DNA of 64,000 bases from Ensifer adhaerens (GTDB lineage: Bacteria; Pseudomonadota; Alphaproteobacteria; Rhizobiales; Rhizobiaceae). The translations under genes were made by a program, and so were the position numbers. Numbering within the stretch: position 1 is the first letter of the stretch; every line of letters starts with the position of its first letter. Positions 8,709 to 18,913 of this stretch are shown in pieces. The notes below the pieces were generated by a model. It was not told the DNA's origin and searched no databases. It saw only the letters and a program-made list of their open reading frames with translations. Location of the stretch: assembly GCA_900215285.1 (NCBI GenBank), contig OCMG01000002.1, forward strand, positions 496,001 to 560,000. Reading direction: 5' to 3'.

Positions 8709-11700
8709 ATGTCACAGCGCACGTTTAAAACGTTTTTCGTTTTTGTTTTCATGGGCTTGGTGAGTTTTAGCAGCGTCGCAGGCGCCGCCGACGCCAAGCG
8801 GCAGATCGTGACGACGAAAGACAGCGATTATTTTGGCTTCGACCTTCGCACGGTTCAGAACGTGACGCTGGATCAGTGCAGCACCGCCTGCATCGGTGAC
8901 AAGTCCTGCCGCGCCTTCACCTATAACCCCAAGGTGAAATGGTGCTTCCTGAAATCCGACTTCAACAAGATGAACCCGTTCCCCGGCGCGATTGCCGGGA
9001 AGATCGTGGAAGTCTCCGCCGTCAGGGAACCTGACATCGGCGCCGCCCCGGCGCTCACCTTCCTTTCCGACACTTTCGTCCAGTCCGCCGCCGACCTGCG
9101 CAACGGTCTGGCGTTACCCGACGACATGAAAGATCAGGGTTTGGAAAGCCTGCTGGCGCTGGCGCGACTTGACGCGACTTCCGGCAATATTCCGAACGCC
9201 ATGACCGCCTTCCAGGCCGCTCTGGCGCTTGAGCCGGATTCCGCCGACCTCTGGATCGAGGCCGCACGTGCCGCCAATACGCAAGTCAAGGACACCGAAC
9301 TCGCCACTCGTGCCGCCTATATCGCGCTCAACGGCTATCAGCTCACCCGCACGACGTCCGCCCGCGCCGAGGCGCTCGCCGTTCTCGCCAAATCGCTCGA
9401 GAATGCGCAGAACTACCGGCAGGCACTCAACGCCTACAAAGCGAGCGTCAATCTCGTCTCCTCGGCCGCGGTGCAGGCCGCTTATGCGGATCTGCGCGCC
9501 CGCCAGGGCTTCCGCGTCACGGGCAATTCGCTCGACAATGACAATGCCCAGCCGCGCGCCTGCGTGCAGTTCTCCGAAAAGCTCCTGAAGAGCGGCGTCG
9601 ATTACGCGACGTTTGTCACCGTCAACAACGCCGCCGCCAAGGGCGTGGACGCCAAGGACAACCAGATCTGCGTCGAGGGTCTAGAATTCGGCCAGCATTA
9701 CCGCATTTCGCTGCGCGCCGGCCTGCCCTCCTCCGTCGATGAAAGCCTGCTCTCGCAGGTCAATGTCGATGTCTATGTGAAGGACCGCACCGCCTCCGTC
9801 CACTTCACCGGCGACAATTTCGTCCTGCCTTCGACGGCACGCCGCGGCATTCCGCTTGTCTCCGTCAACGCCACCACGGCCAATCTGAAGCTCTATCGCA
9901 TCGGTGACCGCAACATCGCGCAACTGCTCAACAATTCGCAGTTTCTGACGCAAGTCGACAAATACAGCGCCGACACGATCAAGGACACCAATGGCGAGCT
10001 GGTCTGGCAGGGCTCCATCGACATCAAGCAGACACTGAACAAGGACGTCATCACCAGCTTCCCGGTCGATGAGGTCGTGCCGGAGCGCAAGCCGGGCGTT
10101 TACGTGCTGACCGCCGTCGTACCGAATAGCGGCGGACAGGAATGGGAACCGCAGGCGACGCAATGGTTCGTCGTGTCGGACATTGGCCTGACGACCTATG
10201 CCGGCACGGATGGGCTCAACGTCTTTGCCCGCGCGCTCGGCAGCGCCAAGCCGCTCGCCGGCGTCGATCTGCAGCTGCTCGCCAAGAACAATGAAATTCT
10301 CGGCACTGTGAAGACAGACGCCAATGGCCGCGCAACCTTCAGCGCCGGCCTGATGCGAGGCACAGCCGGCATGACTCCGGCAGTACTCACCGCTCAGCAG
10401 AACGGCAAGGACTATGTCTTCCTCGACATGACCCGCGCCGGCTTCGACCTTTCGGATCGCGGCGTCGCAGGCCGCACAGCACCCGGCGCGATCGACCTCT
10501 ATGCCTGGACCGAACGCGGCGTCTACCGCCCCGGCGAGACGGTCCACGCCGCAGCACTCGCCCGCGACATTTCGGCGAAGTCCATCGACAACCTGCCGCT
10601 CACCTTCATCTTCCTGCGCCCGGACGGCGTGGAGGACCGCCGCGTCGTTGTCGAAGGCGGCAAGGTCGGCGGCTACACGGTCGATCTGCCGATCCTCACG
10701 AATACCATGCGCGGCACCTGGACGATGAACATCTATGTCGATCCGAAAGGCGCCTCCATCGGCTCGCAAACCTTTATCGTCGACGATTTCGTGCCGGATC
10801 GGACCGAATTCGACATGAAGACCGACGCCAAGGAGATCGGCGTAGACACCTCTGCGCGCATTGAGGTCGATGGCCGCTATCTCTATGGCGCGCCCGCTGC
10901 AGGTCTCGCGCTGGAAGGCGAAGTCCTGCTGAAGCCGACCCGTCTGCGCGACGATTACAAAGGCTACCAGTTCGGTCTCGTCGATGAAGGCAACGGCAAG
11001 GCAGATGTCGGTTTCGATAGTGAAGCTGCCGACGACGCCGGCGACAGCAATGCGCAGAACTCCAAGCTGACGCTGGAAAATCTCGATCCGCTGGACGATC
11101 AGGGCAAGGCCGCCTTCGATGTCGCGCTGTCTGAAATTCCCTCGACCACGCAGCTCATCAACGCCGATATCACGCTGCGCATGGTGGAGGCCGGCGGCCG
11201 CGCGGTGGAGCGCTCGCTGACCCTGCCGGTCAAGGTGGACGGCCCGCGCATCGGCATAAAGCCGGAATTCGAAGGTAACCTCGGCGAAAACGCCATGGCC
11301 GGTTTCCGCGTCATCGCCATCGACGCCAACGGCCAGAAGCAGCCGATGAAGGGGCTGAGCTGGAAGTTGCTCAGTGTCGAGCGAAACTATCAATGGTATC
11401 GTGACGGCAGCGCGTGGAAGTTCGAGCCGGTCATGTCCACCAAACAGGTGGCCGCCGGCAAGCTGGACGCAACGCCGGAGGGCGGCACCATCTCCGCGCC
11501 CGTCGCGTGGGGGCGCTATCGCCTTGAGGTCAGTTCCGCCGATCCGAACGGCCCGGAATCGAGCGTGGAATTCAACGCCGGCTGGTATGTCGCGACCACC
11601 TCGACCGAGACGCCGGATGCGCTCGACATCGCGCTCGACAAGCCGAGCTACACGGTCGGCGAAACCGCAAAGCTCAAGCTCAACTCGCGCTACGGCGGCC

Positions 11701-14228
11701 ATGTCATGGTCATGGCAGGCTCAGAAACCCTGCTCTCCGTCAGCGAAGCCGACATTGCGGCCGGTGGCGGCGAGATCGCAGTGCCGGTCACCGCCGACTG
11801 GGGTGCGGGCACATATCTGACCGCCACCCTCTTCCGCCCTGGCGACGCGCAGGATAGCCATATGCCCATGCGCGCCATCGGCGTGAAATGGGCGGCCGTC
11901 GATCCGGCGGAACGCAAGCTCGCAATCAAGTTCGACACGGTGCAGAAGACGCTTCCACGTCAGCCGCTCGATATTGCCGTGCAGGTCGAAGGGGCCGGCG
12001 CGAAGGACGAGGCCTATGTGACGATTGCCGCCGTCGATGTCGGCATTCTCAACCTCACCCGCTACCAGCCGCCCTCACCCGATGGCTGGTATTACGGCCA
12101 GCGCATGCTGGGTCTCGAAATCCGCGACATTTACGGCCGTCTGATCGACGGTTCGCTCGGCGCGATGGGCGCGCTGCGCACCGGCGGCGACGGTGGCGAG
12201 GCTCATTTGCAGGCAAGTCCGCCGACGCAGAAGCTGGTTGCCTTCTTCTCCGGTGCGGTAAAACTCGATCCCGAGGGCAAGGCGAAGGTCAGCTTCGACA
12301 TTCCGCAATTCAACGGCACGGCGCGCGTCATGGCGGTGGCCTGGTCGAAGACCGGCGTCGGCCATGCCACGCAGGATGTCGTCATCCGCGATCCGGTTGT
12401 CGTGACAGCCAGCCTGCCGAAATTCCTCGCTCCCGGCGACAAGGCCGATCTGAGGCTCGATCTCGCCAACACGGATGCCCCGGCTGGCGACTACACGCTC
12501 TCCGTCACTGGCAACTCGTCGGCGAAACTGGACGAGGCCTCGGCCAACAAGACGATGCATCTCGATCCTGGCGGCAAATATGACATTACCATTCCGCTCA
12601 CCGGCGGAACGCCCGGCAACGGCACAGTCGCCATCCGGCTGGCCGGCGCGGGCGGGCTCTCGCTTGACCAGTCCGTCGAAGTCCCGGTGCGCCCGGCGCA
12701 GCTTCCGGTGACCGAGCGGCGGCTGATCCCGCTGGCGGCCGGCGCGAAGCTGACGGTGAATGCCGATCTGCTCGCCGACAGCGTTCTGCCCGGCGCCTCC
12801 GTCAGCATCAATGTCAGCCGCTCCAGCGCGTTTGATGTTCCCGCACTGCTGATGAGCCTCAGTCGCTACCCGTATGGCTGCGCGGAACAGACGGCCTCCG
12901 GCGCGCTGCCGCTGCTCTATTTCGGTGAAATGGCCGCCACCAACGGCGTCGCCAACGATGCCGAACTGCACAAGCGGGTGCAGGACGCAATCTATCGCGA
13001 ACTATCTTACCAATCCTCGACCGGCAGCTTCGGCCTCTGGGGTCCGGGCTCGGGCGACATGTGGCTCGACGCCTATGTGACCGATTTCCTGACCCGCGCC
13101 CGCGAGATGAAGTTCGACGTGCCGGATCAGGCCATGGTGCAGGCGCTGGAAAACCTCCAGAACTCGTTGAGCGCCAATACGAATGTCAAGGATAACGGGA
13201 GCGAGATTGCATATGCACTCTATGTCCTGGCACGCAACAAGCGAGCCTCGATCAGCGACCTGCGCTACTATGCCGATACGATGCTGAACGACTTCGCGAC
13301 GCCGCTCGCCAAGGCACAGCTCGCGGCAGCGCTGGCGCTTTATGGTGACGCCCAGCGTTCGCGCAACATCTTTATCGATGCGCTTCAAGCCGCGCAGCAG
13401 CAGGCTGCCAAGCCCGTCAGCTTCGCCCGCAACGACTACGGCTCGTCCTTGCGCGACGGCTCGGCGATACTGGCGCTGGCAGCGGAAACCAGCCCCGTTC
13501 CGCCAATCGTCCCGGAACTTGCCTCGGTCGTCTCCAAGGACTGGCAGACGCGGCGCTATACCAGCACGCAGGAACAGGCCTGGATGCTGCTCGCCGCCCG
13601 CGCATTGCAAAACGGCGACGAGGGCCTGACGCTGGATATCAATGGAGCCGCCCAGAAGGGGGCCTATATGGCGACGACGACGGGCGAGGCGCTGGCCTCG
13701 CATCCTGTGACCGTGACGAACACGGGCAAGGATGCCCTGTCCGTCAACGTTACGACGGTCGCCGCCCCCGCCCAGCCTCTGCCTGCAGGCGGCGATGGTT
13801 TCAGCATCGAGCGGCACTACTATACGCTGGCCGGCGAAGAGGTGAATGTTTCTGAGGCGAAGCAGAACGAGCGCTATGTCGTCGTTCTCCATGTGGTCGC
13901 CAACAACGACTGGCCACAGCGGATTCTCGTGACCGATCTCCTGCCCGCAGGCCTGGAGATCGACAATCCGAGCATGGTCAGCAGCGCGCAGCTGGCGAAT
14001 TTCGACTGGCTGACGGATATCCAGCCGGCCCATGTCGAGTTCCGCTACGATCGCTTCGTTTCCGCCTTCGATCTGGGAAGCGGAGCCGAGCGTGATCTCA
14101 CCTTCGCCTATGTCGTGCGTGCGGTCACACCGGGCGTCTATGACCACCCGGCGGCCAGCGTCGAAGACATGTATCGCCCGCAATTCTCGGCCCGCACAGC
14201 TATGGGCCGCATGGAAGTGATCCGCTGA
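8709..14228 (+). CDS. Bacterial alpha-2-macroglobulin family protein with N-terminal PAN domain
   Basis: Giant exported protein of 1839 residues. The chosen ATG at 8709 (after GAGGGGG) gives a clean Sec signal, TFFVFVFMGLVSFSSVAGA. There is no lipobox cysteine, unlike the E. coli homologue YfhM. Residues about 31-95 hold a cysteine-rich PAN/Apple-like domain (LDQCSTACIGDKSCRAFTYN). Macroglobulin domains follow. The thioester motif GCAEQ (Cys1391) lies in SRYPYGCAEQTASG, the bait-and-trap hallmark. The family is thought to trap foreign proteases in the periplasm. The gene for PBP1C follows after 13 bases, the usual pairing, which suggests joint defence and repair of the cell wall. Confidence 0.92.
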   Translation: MSQRTFKTFFVFVFMGLVSFSSVAGAADAKRQIVTTKDSDYFGFDLRTVQNVTLDQCSTACIGDKSCRAFTYNPKVKWCFLKSDFNKMNPFPGAIAGKIVEVSAVREPDIGAAPALTFLSDTFVQSAADLRNGLALPDDMKDQGLESLLALARLDATSGNIPNAMTAFQAALALEPDSADLWIEAARAANTQVKDTELATRAAYIALNGYQLTRTTSARAEALAVLAKSLENAQNYRQALNAYKASVNLVSSAAVQAAYADLRARQGFRVTGNSLDNDNAQPRACVQFSEKLLKSGVDYATFVTVNNAAAKGVDAKDNQICVEGLEFGQHYRISLRAGLPSSVDESLLSQVNVDVYVKDRTASVHFTGDNFVLPSTARRGIPLVSVNATTANLKLYRIGDRNIAQLLNNSQFLTQVDKYSADTIKDTNGELVWQGSIDIKQTLNKDVITSFPVDEVVPERKPGVYVLTAVVPNSGGQEWEPQATQWFVVSDIGLTTYAGTDGLNVFARALGSAKPLAGVDLQLLAKNNEILGTVKTDANGRATFSAGLMRGTAGMTPAVLTAQQNGKDYVFLDMTRAGFDLSDRGVAGRTAPGAIDLYAWTERGVYRPGETVHAAALARDISAKSIDNLPLTFIFLRPDGVEDRRVVVEGGKVGGYTVDLPILTNTMRGTWTMNIYVDPKGASIGSQTFIVDDFVPDRTEFDMKTDAKEIGVDTSARIEVDGRYLYGAPAAGLALEGEVLLKPTRLRDDYKGYQFGLVDEGNGKADVGFDSEAADDAGDSNAQNSKLTLENLDPLDDQGKAAFDVALSEIPSTTQLINADITLRMVEAGGRAVERSLTLPVKVDGPRIGIKPEFEGNLGENAMAGFRVIAIDANGQKQPMKGLSWKLLSVERNYQWYRDGSAWKFEPVMSTKQVAAGKLDATPEGGTISAPVAWGRYRLEVSSADPNGPESSVEFNAGWYVATTSTETPDALDIALDKPSYTVGETAKLKLNSRYGGHVMVMAGSETLLSVSEADIAAGGGEIAVPVTADWGAGTYLTATLFRPGDAQDSHMPMRAIGVKWAAVDPAERKLAIKFDTVQKTLPRQPLDIAVQVEGAGAKDEAYVTIAAVDVGILNLTRYQPPSPDGWYYGQRMLGLEIRDIYGRLIDGSLGAMGALRTGGDGGEAHLQASPPTQKLVAFFSGAVKLDPEGKAKVSFDIPQFNGTARVMAVAWSKTGVGHATQDVVIRDPVVVTASLPKFLAPGDKADLRLDLANTDAPAGDYTLSVTGNSSAKLDEASANKTMHLDPGGKYDITIPLTGGTPGNGTVAIRLAGAGGLSLDQSVEVPVRPAQLPVTERRLIPLAAGAKLTVNADLLADSVLPGASVSINVSRSSAFDVPALLMSLSRYPYGCAEQTASGALPLLYFGEMAATNGVANDAELHKRVQDAIYRELSYQSSTGSFGLWGPGSGDMWLDAYVTDFLTRAREMKFDVPDQAMVQALENLQNSLSANTNVKDNGSEIAYALYVLARNKRASISDLRYYADTMLNDFATPLAKAQLAAALALYGDAQRSRNIFIDALQAAQQQAAKPVSFARNDYGSSLRDGSAILALAAETSPVPPIVPELASVVSKDWQTRRYTSTQEQAWMLLAARALQNGDEGLTLDINGAAQKGAYMATTTGEALASHPVTVTNTGKDALSVNVTTVAAPAQPLPAGGDGFSIERHYYTLAGEEVNVSEAKQNERYVVVLHVVANNDWPQRILVTDLLPAGLEIDNPSMVSSAQLANFDWLTDIQPAHVEFRYDRFVSAFDLGSGAERDLTFAYVVRAVTPGVYDHPAASVEDMYRPQFSARTAMGRMEVIR

Positions 14229-14241
14229 GGCGGCAACGGCC

Positions 14242-16329
14242 ATGAGGACGCGCGCGAAGATCGGGATCGGACTGGCGGCCTGCCTCGGCATGGCGGGACT
14301 GGCCATGATCGGCCTGCTCGCCGCCGACCGCGCCTTTCCGCCGCCGCTGGACGCCGCGCGCGTCGTCTCGCGTGAGGTGCAGGATGCGGACGGCGAGTTG
14401 CTCAGGGCTTTCGCGACGCCCGAGGGCCGCTGGCGGCTCAAGACGACGGTCGCTGATGTCGATCCGCAGTTCCTGAAAATGCTGATCGCCTATGAGGACC
14501 GGCGGTTTTACGAGCACAGGGGTATCGATCCCCTCGCCTTCGGGCGCGCCTTCGTCCAGCTCATCACTCATGGCCGCATCGTCTCGGGCGGCTCGACGCT
14601 CACCATGCAGGTCGCCCGCCTGATCGAACCGCGCACGGAGCGCTCCGTTCCGGCGAAGCTCCTGCAGATGTTCCGCGCGTTCCAGATCGAACGCCGGCTG
14701 AGCAAGACGGAGATCCTGAACCTCTACCTCACCCACGCGCCCTATGGCGGCAATCTTGAGGGCGTGCGGGCCGCAAGCCTCGCCTATTTCGGCCGCACTC
14801 CGGCTCGGCTCGACGTGGCGCAGGCAGCCCTCCTCGTGGCACTCCCGCAATTGCCGGAAAAGCGCAGACCAGACCGCAACGAGCAGGCAGCAGCCAAGGC
14901 GCGCGCACGCGTGCTGAACCGCACAGCAGTCGCCGCTGTTGTCGGCGAAGGCGAGGCGGAGCGGGCAGGCCTGCAACCCGTCCCGACCACACGCCGGCAG
15001 CTTCCCGCCTATGCGGCCCATCTGGCCGAGCTGGCGGTGCGCAAGCAACCCGCTGCGACACTGCATAAGACGACGCTGAAGCGGGAAATTCAGGCCGGAC
15101 TGGAGTCTGCCGCTGCAAGTGCTGCGCAGCGGCTCGGGCCGAAAGTGTCCGTCGCCATCGTGATGGCGGATATTCGTACCGGAGCAATTGTCGGCGAAGT
15201 CGGCTCGGCGGATTATTTCGACTCCGCGCGCGCCGGCTGGGTGGACATGACGCGCGTGTTGCGCTCACCTGGCTCGACATTGAAACCCTTCATCTACGGC
15301 CTCGCCTTCGAGCAGGGCTATGTGGCCCAGCAGACCATCATCGAGGATCGGCCGGCGGATTTCTTCGGCTACCGGCCGCGCAATTTCGACATGTCCTATC
15401 AGGGCGATGTCAGCGTGCGCGAGGCCCTGCAGCTCTCCCTCAATGTACCCGCCGTGCGACTTCTCGACGCCGTGGGTCCGACGCGCCTGCTTGTGCGCTT
15501 CCGCCGTGCCGGCGTGAAACCGGTGCTGCCGCCGAACGAGGCGCCGGGGCTTGCAATTGCGCTCGGTGGCATCGGTGTAACACTGAAGGATCTGGTGCAG
15601 CTCTATGCGGGTCTGGCGAGCCGGGGCCAGTTGCTGCAGATCGGCGATGGCGTCAATGACCAGCCTGAAAAGCTGGAAGGCGAGCCGCTGATGGAGCCGG
15701 TCGCGGCCTGGAACGTCACGGATATCCTCTCCGACGTCCTCGCCCCGCGCGGTAGCCGCCAGCTCGGCATCGCCTACAAGACCGGCACCAGCTACGGCAA
15801 CCGCGATGCGTGGTCGATCGGGTATGACGGCGCACATGTTGTCGGCGTCTGGGTCGGGCGGCCGGACAACGGCGCTGTTCCCGGCCTGACCGGCTATCTT
15901 TCCGCAGCCCCCGTTCTGTTTGACGCTTTCGTCAAGTCCGGCGTGGCGATTGCGCCTTTCCAGCCCGCCCCGCAGGGTGCCCGGCATATCGCCGCCGCCG
16001 ATCTTCCGATCAGCCAGAAGCGCTTTTCCATGACCTCGACCGGCCTGCTCGCCATGTCCGGTAAGGAACCCGCACCTCAGATCGTCTATCCCCCGGAAGG
16101 CGCGCGCGTCGATCTCGGCGTCGGCGATGCCGCCGCACAGCCCGAGGCGCTGGCCCTCAAGCTGCAGGGTGGCCGCGCGCCCTTTCATTGGCTAGCCAAC
16201 GGGAAGCCATTGCCCGAACTCTCCCGCCGCCGCACCATGCAATGGGTGCCGGAGGGCGCCGGCTATTCGACGCTGACAGTCATTGATGCGGCTGGCCGCG
16301 CGGCCAGCGTGCGGGTCTTTGTCGAATAG
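14242..16329 (+). CDS. pbpC: Penicillin-binding protein 1C (transglycosylase/transpeptidase)
   Basis: Class A PBP of 695 residues that polymerises and may cross-link peptidoglycan. An N-terminal membrane anchor (7-28) is followed by the GT51 domain with EDRRFYEHRGID (Glu85 catalytic) and GGSTLTMQVARL. The transpeptidase domain has the SxxK serine at 345 (GSTLKP), SLN in SLNVPAVRL and KTGTS near residue 515. A C-terminal PBP1C-type beta domain begins around residue 600. It lies 13 bases after the alpha-2-macroglobulin gene, so the two are probably one transcript. Confidence 0.95.
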   Translation: MRTRAKIGIGLAACLGMAGLAMIGLLAADRAFPPPLDAARVVSREVQDADGELLRAFATPEGRWRLKTTVADVDPQFLKMLIAYEDRRFYEHRGIDPLAFGRAFVQLITHGRIVSGGSTLTMQVARLIEPRTERSVPAKLLQMFRAFQIERRLSKTEILNLYLTHAPYGGNLEGVRAASLAYFGRTPARLDVAQAALLVALPQLPEKRRPDRNEQAAAKARARVLNRTAVAAVVGEGEAERAGLQPVPTTRRQLPAYAAHLAELAVRKQPAATLHKTTLKREIQAGLESAAASAAQRLGPKVSVAIVMADIRTGAIVGEVGSADYFDSARAGWVDMTRVLRSPGSTLKPFIYGLAFEQGYVAQQTIIEDRPADFFGYRPRNFDMSYQGDVSVREALQLSLNVPAVRLLDAVGPTRLLVRFRRAGVKPVLPPNEAPGLAIALGGIGVTLKDLVQLYAGLASRGQLLQIGDGVNDQPEKLEGEPLMEPVAAWNVTDILSDVLAPRGSRQLGIAYKTGTSYGNRDAWSIGYDGAHVVGVWVGRPDNGAVPGLTGYLSAAPVLFDAFVKSGVAIAPFQPAPQGARHIAAADLPISQKRFSMTSTGLLAMSGKEPAPQIVYPPEGARVDLGVGDAAAQPEALALKLQGGRAPFHWLANGKPLPELSRRRTMQWVPEGAGYSTLTVIDAAGRAASVRVFVE

Positions 16330-16525
16330 GCAGGCTGAACCACGCCCGCTTACGGATAGAGCCCGCAAATCCCGAAAAAAGACAGCTCTGGCCTAAAGAA
16401 AGGCAGCTTTCGGTAGCGGGTTTTACCGGCCGTTAACCATGATTTGCGCAACACTTAGACATGCACGTCGGAGGTGATTTCAATCGCCTGCGGGGGCAAT
16501 TCGAAGCCGCATTTCGGGGACAGCC

Positions 16526-17245
16526 ATGGCCATCATCACATTCGCGAATACCAAGGGCGGCGCCGGCAAGACGACGGCGGTCGCCATCGTCGCCTGCGAG
16601 TTGATCCGCATGGGTTTTTCCGTGACGGTGCTGGACGCGGACCCCCAGCTCTGGTTCAGCAAATGGCATGAGAAGATGGGGGCGAATGCGCCGAAGCGGC
16701 TTTCCGTTGTCTCCTATGTCACGGCGGCAAGCCTGAACGGCCACATCGAACGGGCCAAGGAGGGCTCGGATTTTGTCCTTCTCGACCTTCCCGGCGCCCG
16801 AAGCCCGCTTCTCGCGCAGGCGATCGGCCAGTCGCAATATGTCATCATTCCGATCCAGGGCTCGGCCATGGATGCGGAGGGCGGCGCAAATGTCATCGAA
16901 CTGATCCAGTATCTGGCCGATCGCGCGAATATCCGAATCCCGCATTCAGTCGTGTTGACGCGCATCAACCCCATGGTGACGACGCGCTCGCTGCAGACGG
17001 TCAAGGACCTGCTCTCCAAGCGCCGCGTCCATGTCTTCGCCACGCCGATCATCGAACGCGCGGCCTATCGCGACGTCTTCACCTCGGGCGAAACGCTTTA
17101 CACGGCCGATCCCGAGCGTATTTCCAATCTCGACAAGGCGCAGGAGAATGCCCAGGCGCTGGGGCTTGAGGTCCTTCGGCGAATACTCCCCTACACGACC
17201 AAGCCAGTCATGCGGGAAAACGCCGACATGCGCATGACCGGGTGA
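16526..17245 (+). CDS. ParA/MinD-family ATPase
   Basis: P-loop ATPase of 239 residues with the deviant Walker A KGGAGKTT (10-17), switch residues LDADPQ and the Walker B-like strand FVLLDLPG. It resembles the orphan ParA-like proteins of alphaproteobacteria, including the VirC1 group, rather than the chromosome-partition ParA that travels with ParB. No parB or parS-like site is nearby. The role (positioning, partitioning or other) is not shown by context. A 196-base gap separates it from pbpC and shows no clear promoter. Confidence 0.8.
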   Translation: MAIITFANTKGGAGKTTAVAIVACELIRMGFSVTVLDADPQLWFSKWHEKMGANAPKRLSVVSYVTAASLNGHIERAKEGSDFVLLDLPGARSPLLAQAIGQSQYVIIPIQGSAMDAEGGANVIELIQYLADRANIRIPHSVVLTRINPMVTTRSLQTVKDLLSKRRVHVFATPIIERAAYRDVFTSGETLYTADPERISNLDKAQENAQALGLEVLRRILPYTTKPVMRENADMRMTG

Positions 17246-17441
17246 ACACGCGCAATCGGAACTTACGGCAGATAGCGACAGCGCCAGAGCGCTGGAGAAA
17301 ATCCTCCTGCGCTGTGCAATGACTGCGCATGGCCATCGCCTTGACTTCCCGTGGCAAAGGCTGGCATCAACGGCTGGCGGCGATCCTCTCCCTCTCAGGG
17401 GCAAGGGCGAGACGCTGAAGGAAATTTCCAAGGAAGCTGAC

Positions 17442-18137
17442 ATGAACCTCGTTCTTCCCGCTCCGGCAACGCCAACCGTCGCCGTTCACGGCTCCGACGC
17501 GCGCTTTCCCGTTCGGCGCATCTTTTGCGTTGGCCGCAACTATGCCGCCCATGCCCGCGAAATGGGCCGCGATCCCGATCGCGAGCCGCCATTCTTCTTC
17601 TCCAAGCCGGCTGATGCCGTCGTCGATTCCGGCGAAACGGTTGCCTACCCGCCGCAGACGGAAGATTTCCACTACGAGGGCGAACTGGTCGTCGCCATCG
17701 GCGCAGGCGGCAGCAACATTGCGGAAGCCGAAGCGCTCAATCATGTTTGGGGCTATGCCATCGGCAACGACCTCACACGGCGCGATCTGCAGGCTGCGGC
17801 CAAGGAACTCGGTCGGCCCTGGGACTTCGCCAAGGGCTTCGATCGGTCGGCCGTCATCGGCCCGATTCATTCGGTTGCAGAGGTGGGTCATCCGGCAAAA
17901 GGGGCGATCCGTCTTTCTGTCAACGGCCTCGTCAAGCAGGATGGGGATCTTGCCGAATTGATCTGGTCGATCCCGGAGGTCGTGTCCATCCTTTCCCATT
18001 CCATCGCGCTTGCGCCTGGCGACCTGATCATGACGGGAACGCCGGCAGGCGTTGGGGCGCTTGTGCCTGGCGACGTCTGCGTGGTCTCCATCGAAGGACT
18101 GGGGGAAATCTCCACCCGGATCGGCCAGAGGGCCTGA
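17442..18137 (+). CDS. Fumarylacetoacetate hydrolase family protein
   Basis: FAH-family C-C hydrolase of 231 residues. Family marks are IFCVGRNYAAHAREMG, FFFSKPADAV, the metal ligands in FHYEGEL and GYAIGNDLTRRD, and the closing LIMTGTPAGVGAL. It is closest in type to fumarylpyruvate hydrolases (NagK-like), which cleave acylpyruvates. The ATG at 17442 follows AAGGAAG. An open frame reaches 17319, but its extra residues (GDPLPLRGKGE) look like translated intergenic repeat sequence. It stands alone, convergent with the next ABC operon, so the substrate is not indicated. Confidence 0.87.
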   Translation: MNLVLPAPATPTVAVHGSDARFPVRRIFCVGRNYAAHAREMGRDPDREPPFFFSKPADAVVDSGETVAYPPQTEDFHYEGELVVAIGAGGSNIAEAEALNHVWGYAIGNDLTRRDLQAAAKELGRPWDFAKGFDRSAVIGPIHSVAEVGHPAKGAIRLSVNGLVKQDGDLAELIWSIPEVVSILSHSIALAPGDLIMTGTPAGVGALVPGDVCVVSIEGLGEISTRIGQRA

Positions 18138-18151
18138 TCCGCCAAGTCCGC

Positions 18152-18913
18152 TCATATGTCGTAGCTGTGACCGGCATTGAGCGAGGCAATGAACTTCTTC
18201 GTCCGCTCACGCTCAGGTGCCTGGAATATCCGGCTTGGCGCGCCCTGCTCGACGATCACCCCGCCGTCGAGAAACAGCACCTGATCGGCAACACGCGATG
18301 CCAGCCGAAGATCATGTGTCGCCATGATCATGGTGGTTCCTTCGCGGGCCAGTCGGCTGAGCACTTCAACCACCTCCTCGGCGAGCTCGGGATCGAGCGC
18401 CGAGGTCGGCTCGTCGCAGAGAAGCACACCGGGTGACGGGGCAAGAGCCCGCGCGATGGCAACACGCTGCTGCTGGCCGCCGGAGAGCGTCGCCGGCCAG
18501 GCATCCGCCTTGTGCACCATGCCGACCTTCTGCAGAAGCTCGAGCGCATGCGCGCGCGCCCTCGCCTTTGGCCATTTCAACACGGTGACGAGCCCTTCCA
18601 TGACGTTTTCGATCACCGTCTGATGCGGAAACAACTGGAAATTCTGGAAGACCATGCCCGTCTGGCGACGCAGAGGCTGGATCGCGTCCCAACCGACCTT
18701 CTTGCCCGGCTGGAAGGCAAGCGACTTCTCCCCGATCCTGATCGTCCCTGCGGTGGGAATCTCCAGAAGGTTGATACAGCGAAGCAGCGTGCTCTTTCCC
18801 CCGCCGGATGGCCCAACAAGCGCCGTCACCGTGCCTTCGGCCAGCGTGACGCTGACATCCTTGAGGACAACATTGTCGCCGAAGCGCTTCTCGATATGCG
18901 AGACCTCGATCAT
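18152..18913 (-). CDS. Polar amino-acid ABC transporter, ATP-binding protein
   Basis: ATPase of 253 residues of the GlnQ/HisP class. Walker A is GPSGGGKST (34-42), the signature LSGGQQQR, and Walker [14 protein letters not shown] followed by the switch histidine in MATHD. It energises import through the permease encoded just upstream. The two genes overlap by four bases (18910-18913). It is the last gene of the SBP-permease-ATPase operon transcribed from about 20460. Confidence 0.94.
   Translation of the reverse strand: MIEVSHIEKRFGDNVVLKDVSVTLAEGTVTALVGPSGGGKSTLLRCINLLEIPTAGTIRIGEKSLAFQPGKKVGWDAIQPLRRQTGMVFQNFQLFPHQTVIENVMEGLVTVLKWPKARARAHALELLQKVGMVHKADAWPATLSGGQQQRVAIARALAPSPGVLLCDEPTSALDPELAEEVVEVLSRLAREGTTMIMATHDLRLASRVADQVLFLDGGVIVEQGAPSRIFQAPERERTKKFIASLNAGHSYDI

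Noticed and set aside
9681..11702. 673-codon minus-strand frame within the alpha-2-macroglobulin gene
   Set aside because: Shadow of the real gene, with low-complexity composition and no motif.
16526..17245. Chromosome-partition ParA of a replicon origin
   Set aside because: No parB, repC or parS-like repeats are nearby, so it was left as an orphan ParA-like ATPase.
17319..17441. Longer N-terminus for the FAH-family protein
   Set aside because: The added residues (GDPLPLRGKGE) look like translated intergenic repeat sequence. The ATG at 17442 has AAGGAAG and starts the family pattern.
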